Positions 1 through 8,955 of a stretch of DNA of 64,000 nt are shown here, piece by piece (the first letter of the stretch is position 1; every line of letters begins with the position of its first letter). The notes under the pieces are model-generated. The model was not told where the DNA came from. It saw only the letters and a list, made by a program, of their open reading frames with translations, and searched no databases. This DNA comes from Marinihelvus sp942491555. GTDB lineage: Bacteria > Pseudomonadota > Gammaproteobacteria > Xanthomonadales > SZUA-36. A program made the translations under genes and the position numbers. Location of the stretch: NCBI GenBank assembly GCA_942491555.1, contig CALOBN010000003.1, forward strand, positions 682,001-746,000. Direction: 5' to 3'.

Positions 1-278
1 AGCTGGGTTCGCTCCGGAAACCAGTGATCGGCATAGGCCTGCTCGGCGCGTGCGCGGTCTCCGTGCGCGGCGACGAGGCCAAACTCCGGATGATGCCGCC
101 GCGCCTCAGCGGCGAGTTCATCCAGTGTCAGTTGGTCATTGACCGCCAGGATCAGGTTTTCGTAATCATCAGGTGCGGCGCAAGCCAGCCAGGGCAAGCC
201 CATGAGTGATCCGCACATCAGCACCATCAAAGCAGAGGTCGGCAACCGGCCGGGACGGCTAGTAATCGGGAATTTCAT
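1..278 (-). CDS. N-terminal part of an exported protein, possibly TolC-family outer membrane efflux protein (runs off the left edge)
   Basis: An ATG at 278 opens a reading frame of 92 codons that stays open to the window edge. The first ~34 residues form a signal peptide (charged start MKFPITSRPGR, hydrophobic core, LACAAP cleavage region). The next stretch reads QLTLDELAAEARRHHPEF and then Ala/Arg/Glu-rich helix, which resembles the first helix of TolC-family outer membrane factors (LTLDEAL..A...NPEL). The family call rests on this short stretch only and is an inference. It is divergent from the LuxR-type gene at 453, so the two may share a promoter region. Confidence 0.55.
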   Translation of the reverse strand, partial: MKFPITSRPGRLPTSALMVLMCGSLMGLPWLACAAPDDYENLILAVNDQLTLDELAAEARRHHPEFGLVAAHGDRARAEQAYADHWFPERTQ

Positions 279-452
279 AATTTCCTTTTGGTCAGCGAAA
301 AAGATCTGCAACACAAGCCCATGAGCATCGGTCATCTACTAGCGAAAGGGAATCGGACAAATGTCCCTGATCGTGCCCCCTGCCCTGTCGTGGTACATTC
401 GTCCCACCGTTCGCCTCATGCCGCCCGCAACGTTCTGTCGGATTCATATCTC

Positions 453-959
453 GTGTTTCATTTATACAAAAAAGAGTTGTTCGTTATCTTGATGCTGATC
501 ATGGTTGTGTTCGGTAGCGCCGCGGACCTGTTCCATGACATCAGCGAAGGTGCCGACACAGCACACCTGGCGATTGAAACAGTTCTGATCCTGGCCTCGT
601 TTACCCTGATCACGGTTCTGGGGGTTGGCGTCTGGCGGGAGCAGAGTGACAATGTCCGTCTGAAGAAAGAGTTAGCAGCGCACAAAAGTAATGCCGCTGC
701 TCTATCATCACCTGAGTTTCTGGAGGCCCGCCATCGCCTGGGGCAACTCGCCGACAACCAGTTTCACGAGTGGGGCTTTACCGATACGGAAAGGGAGGTT
801 GGACTATTGCTGCTGAAAGGTCTCAGCTTTAAAGAAATCGCCGTGGTGCGAGACACCGTGGAAAAGACGGTACGTCAGCAAGCCTCGGCTTTATACCGCA
901 AATCCGGCCTGAGCGGGCGCCACGAGCTCGCGGCCTGGTTTATCGAAGATTTTTTATGA
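453..959 (+). CDS. Membrane-anchored LuxR-type helix-turn-helix regulator
   Basis: Residues ~8-27 and ~39-61 (from the GTG at 453) are two hydrophobic segments, followed by a short helical linker and a C-terminal LuxR/GerE DNA-binding domain: FTDTEREVGLLLLKGLSFKE, then KTVRQQASALYRKSGLSGRH. Small two-TM LuxR-HTH proteins of this design are a known family without a well-defined signal. The frame is open back to 288, but that start would leave only 9 bp to the divergent gene and adds ~55 residues of non-protein-like composition. I therefore prefer GTG 453, which places two lysines just before the first membrane segment; ATG 492 is also possible. It may regulate the divergent TolC-like gene or the cytochrome gene downstream. 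Confidence 0.75.
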   Translation: MFHLYKKELFVILMLIMVVFGSAADLFHDISEGADTAHLAIETVLILASFTLITVLGVGVWREQSDNVRLKKELAAHKSNAAALSSPEFLEARHRLGQLADNQFHEWGFTDTEREVGLLLLKGLSFKEIAVVRDTVEKTVRQQASALYRKSGLSGRHELAAWFIEDFL

Positions 960-1027
960 GTCACAAGACATATTACCGGCGATAATGGAAGGCACGTGAC
1001 CACACTACCAGGCAGGAAAAACGAATC

Positions 1028-2110
1028 GTGATCAGAACCACCCTACTCGCCGTTGCCGGCGTCCTTACGCTGGGCTATGCCCTGAATCATCCGGTACAAG
1101 CGAGCACCTACGAGAAGCAGGACCCACCGCGCGAGCTCACGCCTGAGCAGGCCGCCAACGCGGCTGCCAATTACCAGAAATACTGCGTCCTGTGCCACGG
1201 CGAGAACCGCGAGGGTTACGTAAACGACCATGCGCCGTCCCTGCGCAGCAAGAGCCTTTTTGAATCGGGTGTACCGCATGCCATTCTGCGACCGCTGTCC
1301 TACGGCAGAGAAGGCACACCGATGGCCGGCTACCTTGATGAGGTGGGCGGCCCCTTGACGCTGGATGAGACCTGGGACCTGACCTATTGGCTGTTTTGGC
1401 AATCCGGTGCCGAGCGGGTCAAGCTGACCGAGGAACCCGTGGAGGGAGACATCCAACGCGGCGAGGTCGTTTACCAGGAAAACTGCGCCATTTGTCATGG
1501 CGTGAATGGGGAAGGCATCACTGCACCCGCGTTGGGTAATCAGTCGGCCCTGGCCCATAACAAGGATGAGTTCATCCGTTACGCCATTGAAAACGGCCGC
1601 GATGGTACGCCCATGGTGTCCTTCGCCAATATTCTGTCGGCGCAGGACATCGACAACGTGACTGCCTTCATCCGCAGCCGGGCGACCGGCTGGACCGATG
1701 GCAAGCTGGCTTTGCGCGCTATTCCGACGCCGGACGAGTACGTCATCAACCCGGACAATGATGATCCTGACTTCGTGCTGGCGGAGGGCAAGTACGTCTC
1801 CTCGGCTGACCTGTTTGCGGCGCTGGAGGCAAACAAGAGAATGGTCCTTATCGATACCCGCGTGCCCTCGGTCTGGCAGCGCGCGCATATCGAAGGCTCC
1901 ATTCCGTTTCCCTACTACACGGACCTGGAAGAGAAGGCCAAAGACCTGCCCAAAGACGTTCAGATCGTGGCCTACTGCTCCTGCCCCAGAGCGGCCGCGG
2001 AATACATCACCGATCAGCTCACGGAGCTGGGCTACGCCAAAACCGCCGTGCTTTATGAAGGGGTGTTTGGCTGGATGAACATGGGTTATCCGGTTACACG
2101 TTCTGAGTAG
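1028..2110 (+). CDS. Exported diheme cytochrome c fused to a rhodanese domain
   Basis: The start is GTG 1028 with AGGAAA upstream. A signal peptide (residues 1-25) leads to two cytochrome c domains: CVLCH (C53, C56, H57) with candidate axial Met99 in GTPM, and CAICH (C153, C156, H157) with Met196 in a second GTPM. After a linker, residues ~255-355 form a rhodanese-like domain with LIDTR and an active-site loop AYCSCPRA (C317, C319) rather than the classic CRxGxR. The protein is expected to act in the periplasm, joining electron transfer to persulfide or sulfur-transfer chemistry. The substrate cannot be read from sequence. It is convergent with a DUF3365 heme protein, so two periplasmic c-heme proteins are neighbours. 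The 360-residue length suits the three domains. Confidence 0.9.
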   Translation: MIRTTLLAVAGVLTLGYALNHPVQASTYEKQDPPRELTPEQAANAAANYQKYCVLCHGENREGYVNDHAPSLRSKSLFESGVPHAILRPLSYGREGTPMAGYLDEVGGPLTLDETWDLTYWLFWQSGAERVKLTEEPVEGDIQRGEVVYQENCAICHGVNGEGITAPALGNQSALAHNKDEFIRYAIENGRDGTPMVSFANILSAQDIDNVTAFIRSRATGWTDGKLALRAIPTPDEYVINPDNDDPDFVLAEGKYVSSADLFAALEANKRMVLIDTRVPSVWQRAHIEGSIPFPYYTDLEEKAKDLPKDVQIVAYCSCPRAAAEYITDQLTELGYAKTAVLYEGVFGWMNMGYPVTRSE

Positions 2111-2143
2111 TCAAATCGCTGACCTTTCAGGGCGGTATTGACA

Positions 2144-2689
2144 TCAGGGCTCTGTGGGGTAACTGACCCAGAAGATACCGCGCAGATCGCCGACCTTAAA
2201 ACCGGTCGCCTGATCCCGGGGATAATGCGTGTCCAACGCCGCTTGTACCGCGGGTGACAATTCGGCGCCATGGCAGGCCAGGCACATTGGCTGGGTAACA
2301 ATCGGTTCCACGTAGCCGGTCTGGCCGTCGTCCAGAGCAACCGTTTGTGGCGCAAGCTCAGCGCCTGCCTCGAGATACTGTTCCAGTACTGCAGTCGCCC
2401 ACTCCGGGCCGGCGTTATCCGGGTTACGCAAACGGTGTGATGTGCGGCCCATGGCAACTCCACCCATACTCAGGTTGCTGGCAATCATGGGTGCCTCGAT
2501 GCGGCAGATATCGATAGCGGCGTCCGGGCCTTGCTCAAGACCGGCTTTAAGCGCACCCATCAGTTGCTGTTTGAATGGCAACAACATGGCTGCGCCCTGC
2601 TCCTCGGCAGTACTGGCCTGGGACAAGGGTGCGGCGAATACCGAAAGCAACATCAATAGCGCGCAAGGTCTGGCTGGAAGATGATTCAT
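2144..2689 (-). CDS. DUF3365 family periplasmic c-type heme protein
   Basis: This 181-residue protein has a signal peptide (MNHLPARPCALLMLLSVFAA...SQAS) and the hallmarks of DUF3365 (Tll0287-like): a helical N-terminal half with DAIDICRIEAP, the segment GRTSHRLRNPDN, and a single heme-attachment motif CLACHG near residue 137. The C-terminal DLRGIFWVSY is also typical of the family. Members bind heme c and have a PAS-like fold; a redox or gas-sensing role is suggested for relatives, but none can be assigned here. It is convergent with the cytochrome-rhodanese gene, with 33 bp between stops, and lies downstream of the sigma/anti-sigma pair in the same orientation. Confidence 0.85.
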   Translation of the reverse strand: MNHLPARPCALLMLLSVFAAPLSQASTAEEQGAAMLLPFKQQLMGALKAGLEQGPDAAIDICRIEAPMIASNLSMGGVAMGRTSHRLRNPDNAGPEWATAVLEQYLEAGAELAPQTVALDDGQTGYVEPIVTQPMCLACHGAELSPAVQAALDTHYPRDQATGFKVGDLRGIFWVSYPTEP

Positions 2690-2754
2690 GAGTCAAAGCT
2701 CCTGTAACGGTCAGGCCTTAAGCTTACGCTGCCGCTTTCGACAACGCATCAGTC

Positions 2755-3516
2755 TTACTTATGCCCGCCCGGCAGTTTAAAGAGGTCTGCGGACAGCGGC
2801 TGATCAAACTCAAAAACAGATTCCATTTGCATTCCTCCCGCCAGGCCGGCTTCCAGCAACAGCGGGCGGTTATCTGCCGGATCGACCCACAGGGTGTGTG
2901 TGCCCGTGGACAGCACCAGCCGCCAGCCAAGCGCATCAATACCGTCAATGCGCCGGGGTGAATCCACGGTCCCGGCCATACCCTGAAAAGTCCGCAACTC
3001 GTCCAGCCACTCCATGCCGTCACCCAGTTCGAAATCTGCCGCGCCGATGCCGAGCGATTTCGTCATCACCTGGCCACCGGGCATCAGCGTATGCATGACA
3101 TTCTCCACGGGAATCACGATGTGGGTGACCGGTGGCATCTCGATCCGGGTGGCACCCGTCTCGTCAGTCCATACCTCAACGGTGGTCAGCGGCTGCCCGT
3201 TGTGGGTCATGGTCATCAGGAAATGCAGGCTGCGATAGCTTTCAAACCAGGCCTGAGCCTGCGCAAAAGCGCTCGTACCTGGCTGCCCCGGCGTCAGAAA
3301 CGGCAACAGACTGATCGTCAGCATAAGCGCCGCTGCCACACCCGCCAGGCGCAGCCAACTGAACATTGACTGACGAGACGGCTTTGCCTCGGGCAGGCTG
3401 GCGCGAAACTGCGTCGTCGCAGCGGCCAGTTCGGCGTCATCCACAGCGCAGGCGGCTTCGATATAGCGGTCCAGGCGCTGCTCGTTCGCCAGGCTCGTTG
3501 TCTTGGAATCATTCAT
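2755..3516 (-). CDS. Membrane anti-sigma factor with a LolA/RseB-like outer domain
   Basis: Residues 1-~58 are cytoplasmic and resemble a short anti-sigma domain (QRLDRYIEAACAVDDAEL). One membrane segment (LRLAGVAAALMLTISLLPFL) follows. The remaining ~170 residues are a beta-rich outer domain with LHFLMTMTHNGQPL and WTDETGATRIEMP, a pattern like the LolA/LppX fold of RseB/MucB-type sensors. The start ATG overlaps the stop of the upstream sigma gene by four bases (ATGA), so translation is coupled. I infer that it holds the sigma factor at the membrane until an envelope signal is sensed. The outer-domain assignment is by pattern only. Confidence 0.75.
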   Translation of the reverse strand: MNDSKTTSLANEQRLDRYIEAACAVDDAELAAATTQFRASLPEAKPSRQSMFSWLRLAGVAAALMLTISLLPFLTPGQPGTSAFAQAQAWFESYRSLHFLMTMTHNGQPLTTVEVWTDETGATRIEMPPVTHIVIPVENVMHTLMPGGQVMTKSLGIGAADFELGDGMEWLDELRTFQGMAGTVDSPRRIDGIDALGWRLVLSTGTHTLWVDPADNRPLLLEAGLAGGMQMESVFEFDQPLSADLFKLPGGHK

Positions 3517-4127
3517 GATCGGGCTCCTTCCGCTTCAGTTTGGTGCTCGGTGCTACCCAGCATTCCGCCAAGTCGTTGGCGTATGCGATGCAGGGCAACG
3601 CCCACGGCATTGCTGCTCATACCCAGCTCCCTGGCAATGTCGGCATGCGACAGGTCAGCGAGGTAGCAGAAACTGAACAGCTGCCTGTCACGCTCCGATA
3701 ACCGGTCCAGCGCGGCGCGCAATGCGGCGGCCTTCTCCTGCTGACCAAGCTCTGTCTCTGGACCGTGATGGGTGACGGGTTCCGGCGCAACGGTCTGCTT
3801 CTTGCGGCGACGGCAGCGGTCAATCGCGGCATTCACGGCCATGGTTTTAAGCAAGGCCGGCCAGCTGCGCACATCCCGGGGCGGGCGCCGCAACAGCTTC
3901 TCCGCCAGGTCCTGGGCAACGTCCTGGGCCTCATCCATATTGCCCAGCACCCCCGCCGCCGAGCGCAAGATCAGCCCGGCATGCGCGCTGAGCGCCTCGA
4001 TCAGCTCCTCGTCCGGTTTTGTTCTGCTTATTGGCACGGTTATCCTCTTGGAGCCGCCCAACACTTTAATAGGGTTTGGCATGGCACGCTTCTGTGTTGT
4101 TGAATCACTGAAGCAGACGTGCGGCAC
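3513..4127 (-). CDS. ECF (sigma-70 family) RNA polymerase sigma factor
   Basis: The 204-residue protein carries region 2 (GNMDEAQDVAQDLAEKLLRR, then SWPALLKTMAVNAAIDRCRR) and region 4 (LSERDRQLFSFCYLADLSHA, IARELGMSSNAVGVALHRIR). I chose GTG 4127 because TAAGGAA sits eight bases upstream; the internal ATG 4082 has no visible ribosome site. The stop overlaps the anti-sigma start (ATGA). The upstream 180 bp also serves the divergent AbgT-type transporter, which may be a target. The sigma probably also controls its own operon, as is usual for ECF pairs; no matching duplicate promoter motif was recognised. Confidence 0.92.
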   Translation of the reverse strand: MPHVCFSDSTTQKRAMPNPIKVLGGSKRITVPISRTKPDEELIEALSAHAGLILRSAAGVLGNMDEAQDVAQDLAEKLLRRPPRDVRSWPALLKTMAVNAAIDRCRRRKKQTVAPEPVTHHGPETELGQQEKAAALRAALDRLSERDRQLFSFCYLADLSHADIARELGMSSNAVGVALHRIRQRLGGMLGSTEHQTEAEGARS

Positions 4128-4309
4128 GGGAATTCCTTACACGACATTTAAAATCATTTTTGGTGACATGCTACTCAAACCCCGTAATCCTGGCAGCGCT
4201 CACCCGGAGCCGAATGAGGACAACCATGCTCACGAAGGTTGACCCGAAAGATTGACCGTAGCGATTGCGCCACGTAAAAAAGGGCTTCCACCGACAGCGG
4301 AAGTAATCC

Positions 4310-5854
4310 ATGAGTGAGACTCAAAACCTGGGCCAGTCCCTGGGAAGCTTTATAGAGCGCGCGGGACATAAGATACCTGACCCGGTTATTATTTTTATGG
4401 CGTTTTACCCCCTGGCCTTCCTGCTCACCGTGATCTTCGGTGGTCACCAGTTCAGTACCTCGGGCGCCGGTGGCGAGGAGATTCAACACCAACTTAAGAA
4501 TATGGCGCAGGCCGAGCACCTGCGGTGGGTTTTTGACAATGCGCTGTTGGCCAACTGGCTGGGCTTTGGCGGCGGCGTCCTGGGCGTTATTTTCGTGGTG
4601 ATGCTGGCCATTGGCCTGGCGGAAAACTCGGGTATGTTCGGGGCGCTGATCAAAAAGGTCGGCAGCTGGCTGCCGCAGGGCATTTTGCCGCTGCTGTTGA
4701 TCTTCATGGGTATTATCAGCTCGGTTGCCACGGACGCAGGCTACCTGGTGCTCATTCCCCTGGCCGGCCTGCTTTATGCCGGCCTGGGCCGCCACCCCTT
4801 CATCGGCATGGCGGCCGCTTTTGCCGGCGTCTCGGCTGGCTTTAGCGCTAACCTGATGCCCGGACCGGTGGATGTCATCATCGGCATGAACGCCCAGGTG
4901 TTTGCCGAGGCCCAGGGTGTGCCGTTCACCAATGCAGCCGGGAAAGCACTGAACCCCGCGACAATGCACTGGTATTTCATTGTTGCCTCGACCTTTGTGC
5001 TGAGCGCGACCGGCTTCTGGGTTACGCGCCGCTATGTGGAACCGCGCCTGGCCAACGAACCCTTCGTGACGCCCGATGACATCAACCCGGGCGACTTTGA
5101 GCTTAACCTGGGTGAGCGCAAAGGCCTCAAAGGACTCATCTGGGGCACGCTGCTGGCACTTGTTATCATTCTGGGCCTGGCACTGGGGCCGCTTTCGAGC
5201 TTTGTCGATGAAACCGGCCGCACCGTGCAGCCCTATCTCGACAACATTATCCTGCTGATCTCCATCTTTTTTGCCGTCACCGGCACAGTGTTTGGCTATA
5301 CCTCGGGTGCATTCAGCAAAGTGGCGGACGTGGTCGCCGCCATGGTCAAGCAGATGAACACCATGGGTTACATCCTGGTGCTGACTTTTTTCTGCTACAA
5401 CTTTTTGGGCCTGCTCAGCTATAGCGGGCTGGGAACATACATCACGTATCTGGGTGTGCAGTCACTCTTGTTCCTGGGCCTGCAGGACTACCCCGTTCTG
5501 CTGCTGATCGGCTTTATTCTGACCACCGCCACCATCAATATCTTCATCGGCGGGCTGACATCAAAGTGGATGTTGCTGGGCCCGATCTTCATTCCCATGC
5601 TGTACTTCGTGAACCCGGCCATGACGCCCGATTTCGTCGCCGCCGCCTACCGCGTGGCAGACTCCTCGACCAATATCATTACACCCATGATGGCCTATGC
5701 CGGTGTGATCCTGGCCTTTATGCGCAAGTACAAGCCGGACATGAGCTTTGGCGACATGTTGCTGTTGATGGTGCCCTACTCCCTGGCCTTCCTGTTTATC
5801 TGGACCGCCTTGCTGGTGGCCTTTTTTGCGCTGGGAATCCCGTTGGGCATGTAG
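4310..5854 (+). CDS. AbgT family transporter
   Basis: This 514-residue polytopic protein begins with the AbgT signature (SFIERAGHKIPDPVIIFMAF) and has 11-13 hydrophobic segments. It ends with the family's typical LLMVPYSLAFLFIWTALLVA. AbgT proteins are inner-membrane carriers; the E. coli member takes up p-aminobenzoyl-glutamate, while MtrF of Neisseria and relatives export antimetabolites such as sulfonamides. Substrate and direction cannot be decided here. It stands alone, divergent from the ECF sigma operon and followed by an acyltransferase after 116 bp. Confidence 0.92.
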   Translation: MSETQNLGQSLGSFIERAGHKIPDPVIIFMAFYPLAFLLTVIFGGHQFSTSGAGGEEIQHQLKNMAQAEHLRWVFDNALLANWLGFGGGVLGVIFVVMLAIGLAENSGMFGALIKKVGSWLPQGILPLLLIFMGIISSVATDAGYLVLIPLAGLLYAGLGRHPFIGMAAAFAGVSAGFSANLMPGPVDVIIGMNAQVFAEAQGVPFTNAAGKALNPATMHWYFIVASTFVLSATGFWVTRRYVEPRLANEPFVTPDDINPGDFELNLGERKGLKGLIWGTLLALVIILGLALGPLSSFVDETGRTVQPYLDNIILLISIFFAVTGTVFGYTSGAFSKVADVVAAMVKQMNTMGYILVLTFFCYNFLGLLSYSGLGTYITYLGVQSLLFLGLQDYPVLLLIGFILTTATINIFIGGLTSKWMLLGPIFIPMLYFVNPAMTPDFVAAAYRVADSSTNIITPMMAYAGVILAFMRKYKPDMSFGDMLLLMVPYSLAFLFIWTALLVAFFALGIPLGM

Positions 5855-5970
5855 ACCGGAGCAGTTGAGCAGTAAATGGGCGCAGACACTGGGCCTCCCG
5901 GTTAACTGCTATTCTGGGGTGTAATGAGTCTGAAAAGATACAGATACTTGACCAGATTGATCTCAGCGCA

Positions 5971-7050
5971 ATGACGTCACCCGTCTCTCCATCGGCGCAC
6001 GCAGGGCGTCAGATTGACTCGGTGCAAATCCTGCGCGCGGTTGCCGCCCTGCTGGTTTTTGCTTTTCACTATTTTGGCGCTCTTGAGAACGATTTCGGGC
6101 TGTTTGATGCGAACCCGTTTCCCGTGGGTGCTTTTGGTGTTGATATATTTTTCGTCGTCAGCGGCTTTATCATTTGCTATGCCTCGCAGAACGAGGCCTC
6201 GGCCCGGGTATTTTTTATCAAGCGCCTGTGCCGGATTGTGCCGTTGTACTGGCTTCTTACGCTCGGCGTATTTGCCATCGCGCTGTTTGCGCCATCCCTG
6301 TTGAACTCGACAACGGCCGACTGGGGCAACCTGGTGAAGTCCCTCTTGTTCATTCCCTATCAAAAGGAGAACGGCTTGCTCCAGCCGATTCTTTACCTGG
6401 GGTGGACGCTGAACTATGAAATGTTTTTCTATTTGATCTTTGCGCTGTCAATAGCGACCGGGCGCTTCCGGATCTGGGTATGTATGTCAGTGATTCTCGG
6501 GCTGGTGGCACTGGGTGACATCACCAGGCCGGAATCCGACATCGGCCGGTTCTATACCGATGGCGTCATGCTTAACTTTGTGTGGGGATGTCTTGCCTAC
6601 CTGGTCTGGTACAACGCGCCCGCCCTGTGCAACCGGCTGACCTGGATGTGGCCCGTCGGAGCGCTGCTATTGCTTGCGCAAAACTTCATCCAACTGCCGC
6701 TCTCGCGGGAATTCAGCTATGGACTGCCCTCCATGCTTTTGCTGTTGGGCCTGTTGACCGTGCGCATGCCGGAAGGACGGACCTGGCAATTTGTGAAGCA
6801 GATGGGCGACGCTTCCTACTCCCTCTACCTGGTACACCCCTATATCATTCAGGTGGCTGTGAAGCTGGTTCTGCCGCTTCTGGGCGTGACGGCTCTGTCC
6901 ATAGCCCTGACCTCGACGGTGGTGCTGGTGGTGACGATCAGCGCGTCCTTGCTGCTGTTTAAACTGTTCGAGAAGCCGTCCAATATTTTCCTGAGAAAAA
7001 GGCTGTTAAAGCCGGGAGTTTCGCCGATAGCGCCAGCGATAAATCAATAG
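5971..7050 (+). CDS. Membrane acyltransferase of the OafA/YrhL (acyltransferase 3) family
   Basis: The protein has 359 residues and about ten hydrophobic segments. The N-terminal motif IDSVQILRAVAALLVFAFHY contains the catalytic histidine typical of acyltransferase-3 enzymes. GAFGVDIFFVVSGFIICYAS and KRLCRIVPLYWLLTL match the conserved second and third segments, and DASYSLYLVHPY is the usual C-terminal motif. These enzymes move acetyl or other acyl groups from the cytoplasm onto exopolysaccharide, LPS or peptidoglycan sugars. No glycan cluster is adjacent, so the acceptor is unknown. The gene is convergent with the beta-helix protein 13 bp downstream. Confidence 0.92.
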   Translation: MTSPVSPSAHAGRQIDSVQILRAVAALLVFAFHYFGALENDFGLFDANPFPVGAFGVDIFFVVSGFIICYASQNEASARVFFIKRLCRIVPLYWLLTLGVFAIALFAPSLLNSTTADWGNLVKSLLFIPYQKENGLLQPILYLGWTLNYEMFFYLIFALSIATGRFRIWVCMSVILGLVALGDITRPESDIGRFYTDGVMLNFVWGCLAYLVWYNAPALCNRLTWMWPVGALLLLAQNFIQLPLSREFSYGLPSMLLLLGLLTVRMPEGRTWQFVKQMGDASYSLYLVHPYIIQVAVKLVLPLLGVTALSIALTSTVVLVVTISASLLLFKLFEKPSNIFLRKRLLKPGVSPIAPAINQ

Positions 7051-7063
7051 CGCAGCGAAATTC

Positions 7064-8743
7064 TCAGCTCGATGGCTCAAAGCTATCCAGGAAAATCAGC
7101 GCTTCCCCATCAAATAATTGTTCAATCGCGCCAAGGTCGGGGGCTGCGCCGTCAAAGTCATCATTGATACCGGGAATTACCACCCCCCGGTCCACCGCGA
7201 CAGCGTCGTTGGCAAGGCTGAAGTCCACGGCCGGATAAATCGTGGTAGGCGATGAGGGAAAGCTGACGCTGTTGGCAAACACGTTGTAGCCAACCCGCAG
7301 GCCGTTGATCTCGCTGGTGCGGTCCCGCATTTGAGCCTCGCTGCTGAAGGTCTGCGAACCAATCGTGCCGTTGAAGCCGGCAAGGGTCGTGCCGTAACCG
7401 TTGTAGTCCAGGCGCGAGGTGCTCGTGTCGAGGGTAAGCTGATCGACCACCCGGCCTGTGCCGGAAGGAAAGCCGTTAAACGTACCCGCCGGACCGCCAA
7501 GAAACAGGTTGTTCAATACCAGGGCATAGCGGGCGGTTGTGGTGGTGAAGGAACCAAACCCGTCGCCGTGCTTGACGATCGTATTGTGCAAAATGACATC
7601 ACCGCGGCTGTCGCGGTACTGCTTGAACGCCAGGTGGACCAGGTTGTAGGCCTGGTTGCGAATGAAATAGTTTGGACCGCCAAGACTGGGCTGTGACGAC
7701 ATACCGACAAAGCTATTGCTTATGCGGTTGCCGATAATCCGGCAGTTGTGTTCACAAAAATCGGCCTCTATCGCATCGTCGACGGCCTGGCTGATCGTGT
7801 TATTGAGGACATCAAGGCTGTACTGATCAACCGCCAGGTCATCTTCCCTGAACGAAATCCCATCACGAAAACGCGACACCGTGTTGTTTTCGATCACATG
7901 ACCGGGGCCGGTAAGCTCAATGCCCTCGCCCACGCTGCCGCCAAACGATGAGGTCTGCCAGACAGTGGTACCGGTAACCGTGTTATTCGCGATGTAGGCA
8001 CGTGCAGCACGGGTAAAACTGACAATGCCGTAATTGGCAAACTGGGCAGTGGCATTAACCGTACACCCCACGATACTGATGTCGTTTGAGCCGTTAAAAC
8101 GGATGCGACCGTTGACCCTGAGGTTCTCCAGGCGGACATGACTGCGGGAGAACAGGCCCAGCTCGCCGTTAATGGTCGCGCCGGAACTGCCGCGCAAGGT
8201 CAGTGGCGCACCCGGGCTGCCGTTCCTGTTAATGTTAAAACCGCTGTAGTTGCCATTACTCAGCTGGACGATATCGCCAGGCTGTGAGGCGTTAAGGACA
8301 TTATTGAGGGTGGCTGGGGTCGCCATGCGCACAAGGCCGTTGCCGGCTGTCGGCACCGGTCGCGTGGTGGCAAATACGACTCGCTGTGTGGACCCGCCGT
8401 CGGGGTCGTTGAGGCTGAGCTCAATTTGATACCGGGTGTCCGGCGTAAGGTCAAAAAGCGTGCCGCGATGCGATTCGCCCCAGCTGAAATTGGCGTTGCT
8501 CGCGGCAGCAACCCGCCGCAGCGGCATGCCATTCCGCCACGGCCCCGAGTCGACCGGACGATAGCGAACGCTGACAACCCCATCCCGGTCATCATCTCCG
8601 CTGATCGGCCAGACCACCGAAATGTGTTGCAAGGTAGGTTCGGGCAGGCTCACCACGCCAGCCACAGTGGCCGGCGCCGCGCACACATCAAAGGTAAGAA
8701 AAAGCAGACCAAGCAGCCCCAGCCACTGGTTGGATCTATTCAC
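7064..8743 (-). CDS. Secreted right-handed parallel beta-helix protein
   Basis: Residues 1-23 are a signal peptide ending CAAPA. Residues ~35-130 look like a fibronectin-type III module (HISVVWPISGDDDRDGVVSV, YQIELSLNDPDGG). From ~140 to ~480 there are repeated beta-helix turns rich in N/G and aliphatic residues (IENNTVSRFRDGISF, VLNNTISQAVDDAIEA, IIGNRISNSFVG), the NosD/pectate-lyase-like right-handed helix pattern. The C-terminus contains DLGAIEQ and finishes with LIFLDSFEPSS, resembling the D-G/S-FE tails seen on many secreted gammaproteobacterial proteins. A polysaccharide-binding or -degrading role is plausible, but no catalytic set is identifiable. Confidence 0.8.
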   Translation of the reverse strand: MNRSNQWLGLLGLLFLTFDVCAAPATVAGVVSLPEPTLQHISVVWPISGDDDRDGVVSVRYRPVDSGPWRNGMPLRRVAAASNANFSWGESHRGTLFDLTPDTRYQIELSLNDPDGGSTQRVVFATTRPVPTAGNGLVRMATPATLNNVLNASQPGDIVQLSNGNYSGFNINRNGSPGAPLTLRGSSGATINGELGLFSRSHVRLENLRVNGRIRFNGSNDISIVGCTVNATAQFANYGIVSFTRAARAYIANNTVTGTTVWQTSSFGGSVGEGIELTGPGHVIENNTVSRFRDGISFREDDLAVDQYSLDVLNNTISQAVDDAIEADFCEHNCRIIGNRISNSFVGMSSQPSLGGPNYFIRNQAYNLVHLAFKQYRDSRGDVILHNTIVKHGDGFGSFTTTTARYALVLNNLFLGGPAGTFNGFPSGTGRVVDQLTLDTSTSRLDYNGYGTTLAGFNGTIGSQTFSSEAQMRDRTSEINGLRVGYNVFANSVSFPSSPTTIYPAVDFSLANDAVAVDRGVVIPGINDDFDGAAPDLGAIEQLFDGEALIFLDSFEPSS

Positions 8744-8926
8744 GTTCGACCTCCATGTCGGTCATGACGCCTTTAGACGGCACCTGAACCAGGTTGAAAC
8801 GTTTGCGTAAAGGCTGTGGACAACTTTAACTGAATTTTCTGCCCGAGGCACCTGTAAGGGCGGTTCTCAGCGTCGCCGCCTCCTTCTGAGTGCCCCCGGA
8901 AATGGGCGCAGCTCAGGGAACCGGCT
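8744..8926. other. Intergenic stretch, no gene recognised
   Basis: The space between the beta-helix gene start and the DUF3313 gene end holds no protein-like frame and no RNA that I recognise. It should contain the promoter of the beta-helix gene. Confidence 0.5.
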
Positions 8927-8955
8927 TAGCCCGCAGCGGGTCGCGGGCCGGGCTA
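8927..8955 (-). terminator. Possible hairpin overlapping the stop of the DUF3313 gene
   Basis: TAGCCCG at 8927-8933 and CGGGCTA at 8949-8955 form inverted arms with an inner GCCCGC/GCGGGC pairing. The right arm contains the stop codon of the upstream minus-strand gene. No T-tract follows on the minus strand, so an intrinsic terminator is only a possibility. Confidence 0.35.

Noticed and set aside
1043..1888. Long minus-strand open frame antisense to the cytochrome-rhodanese gene
   Set aside because: Composition is that of a GC-rich shadow frame; the plus strand has clear heme and rhodanese motifs.
4175..4969. Minus-strand frame antisense to the AbgT gene
   Set aside because: His/Gln-rich translation with no domain pattern; it overlaps a well-supported gene.
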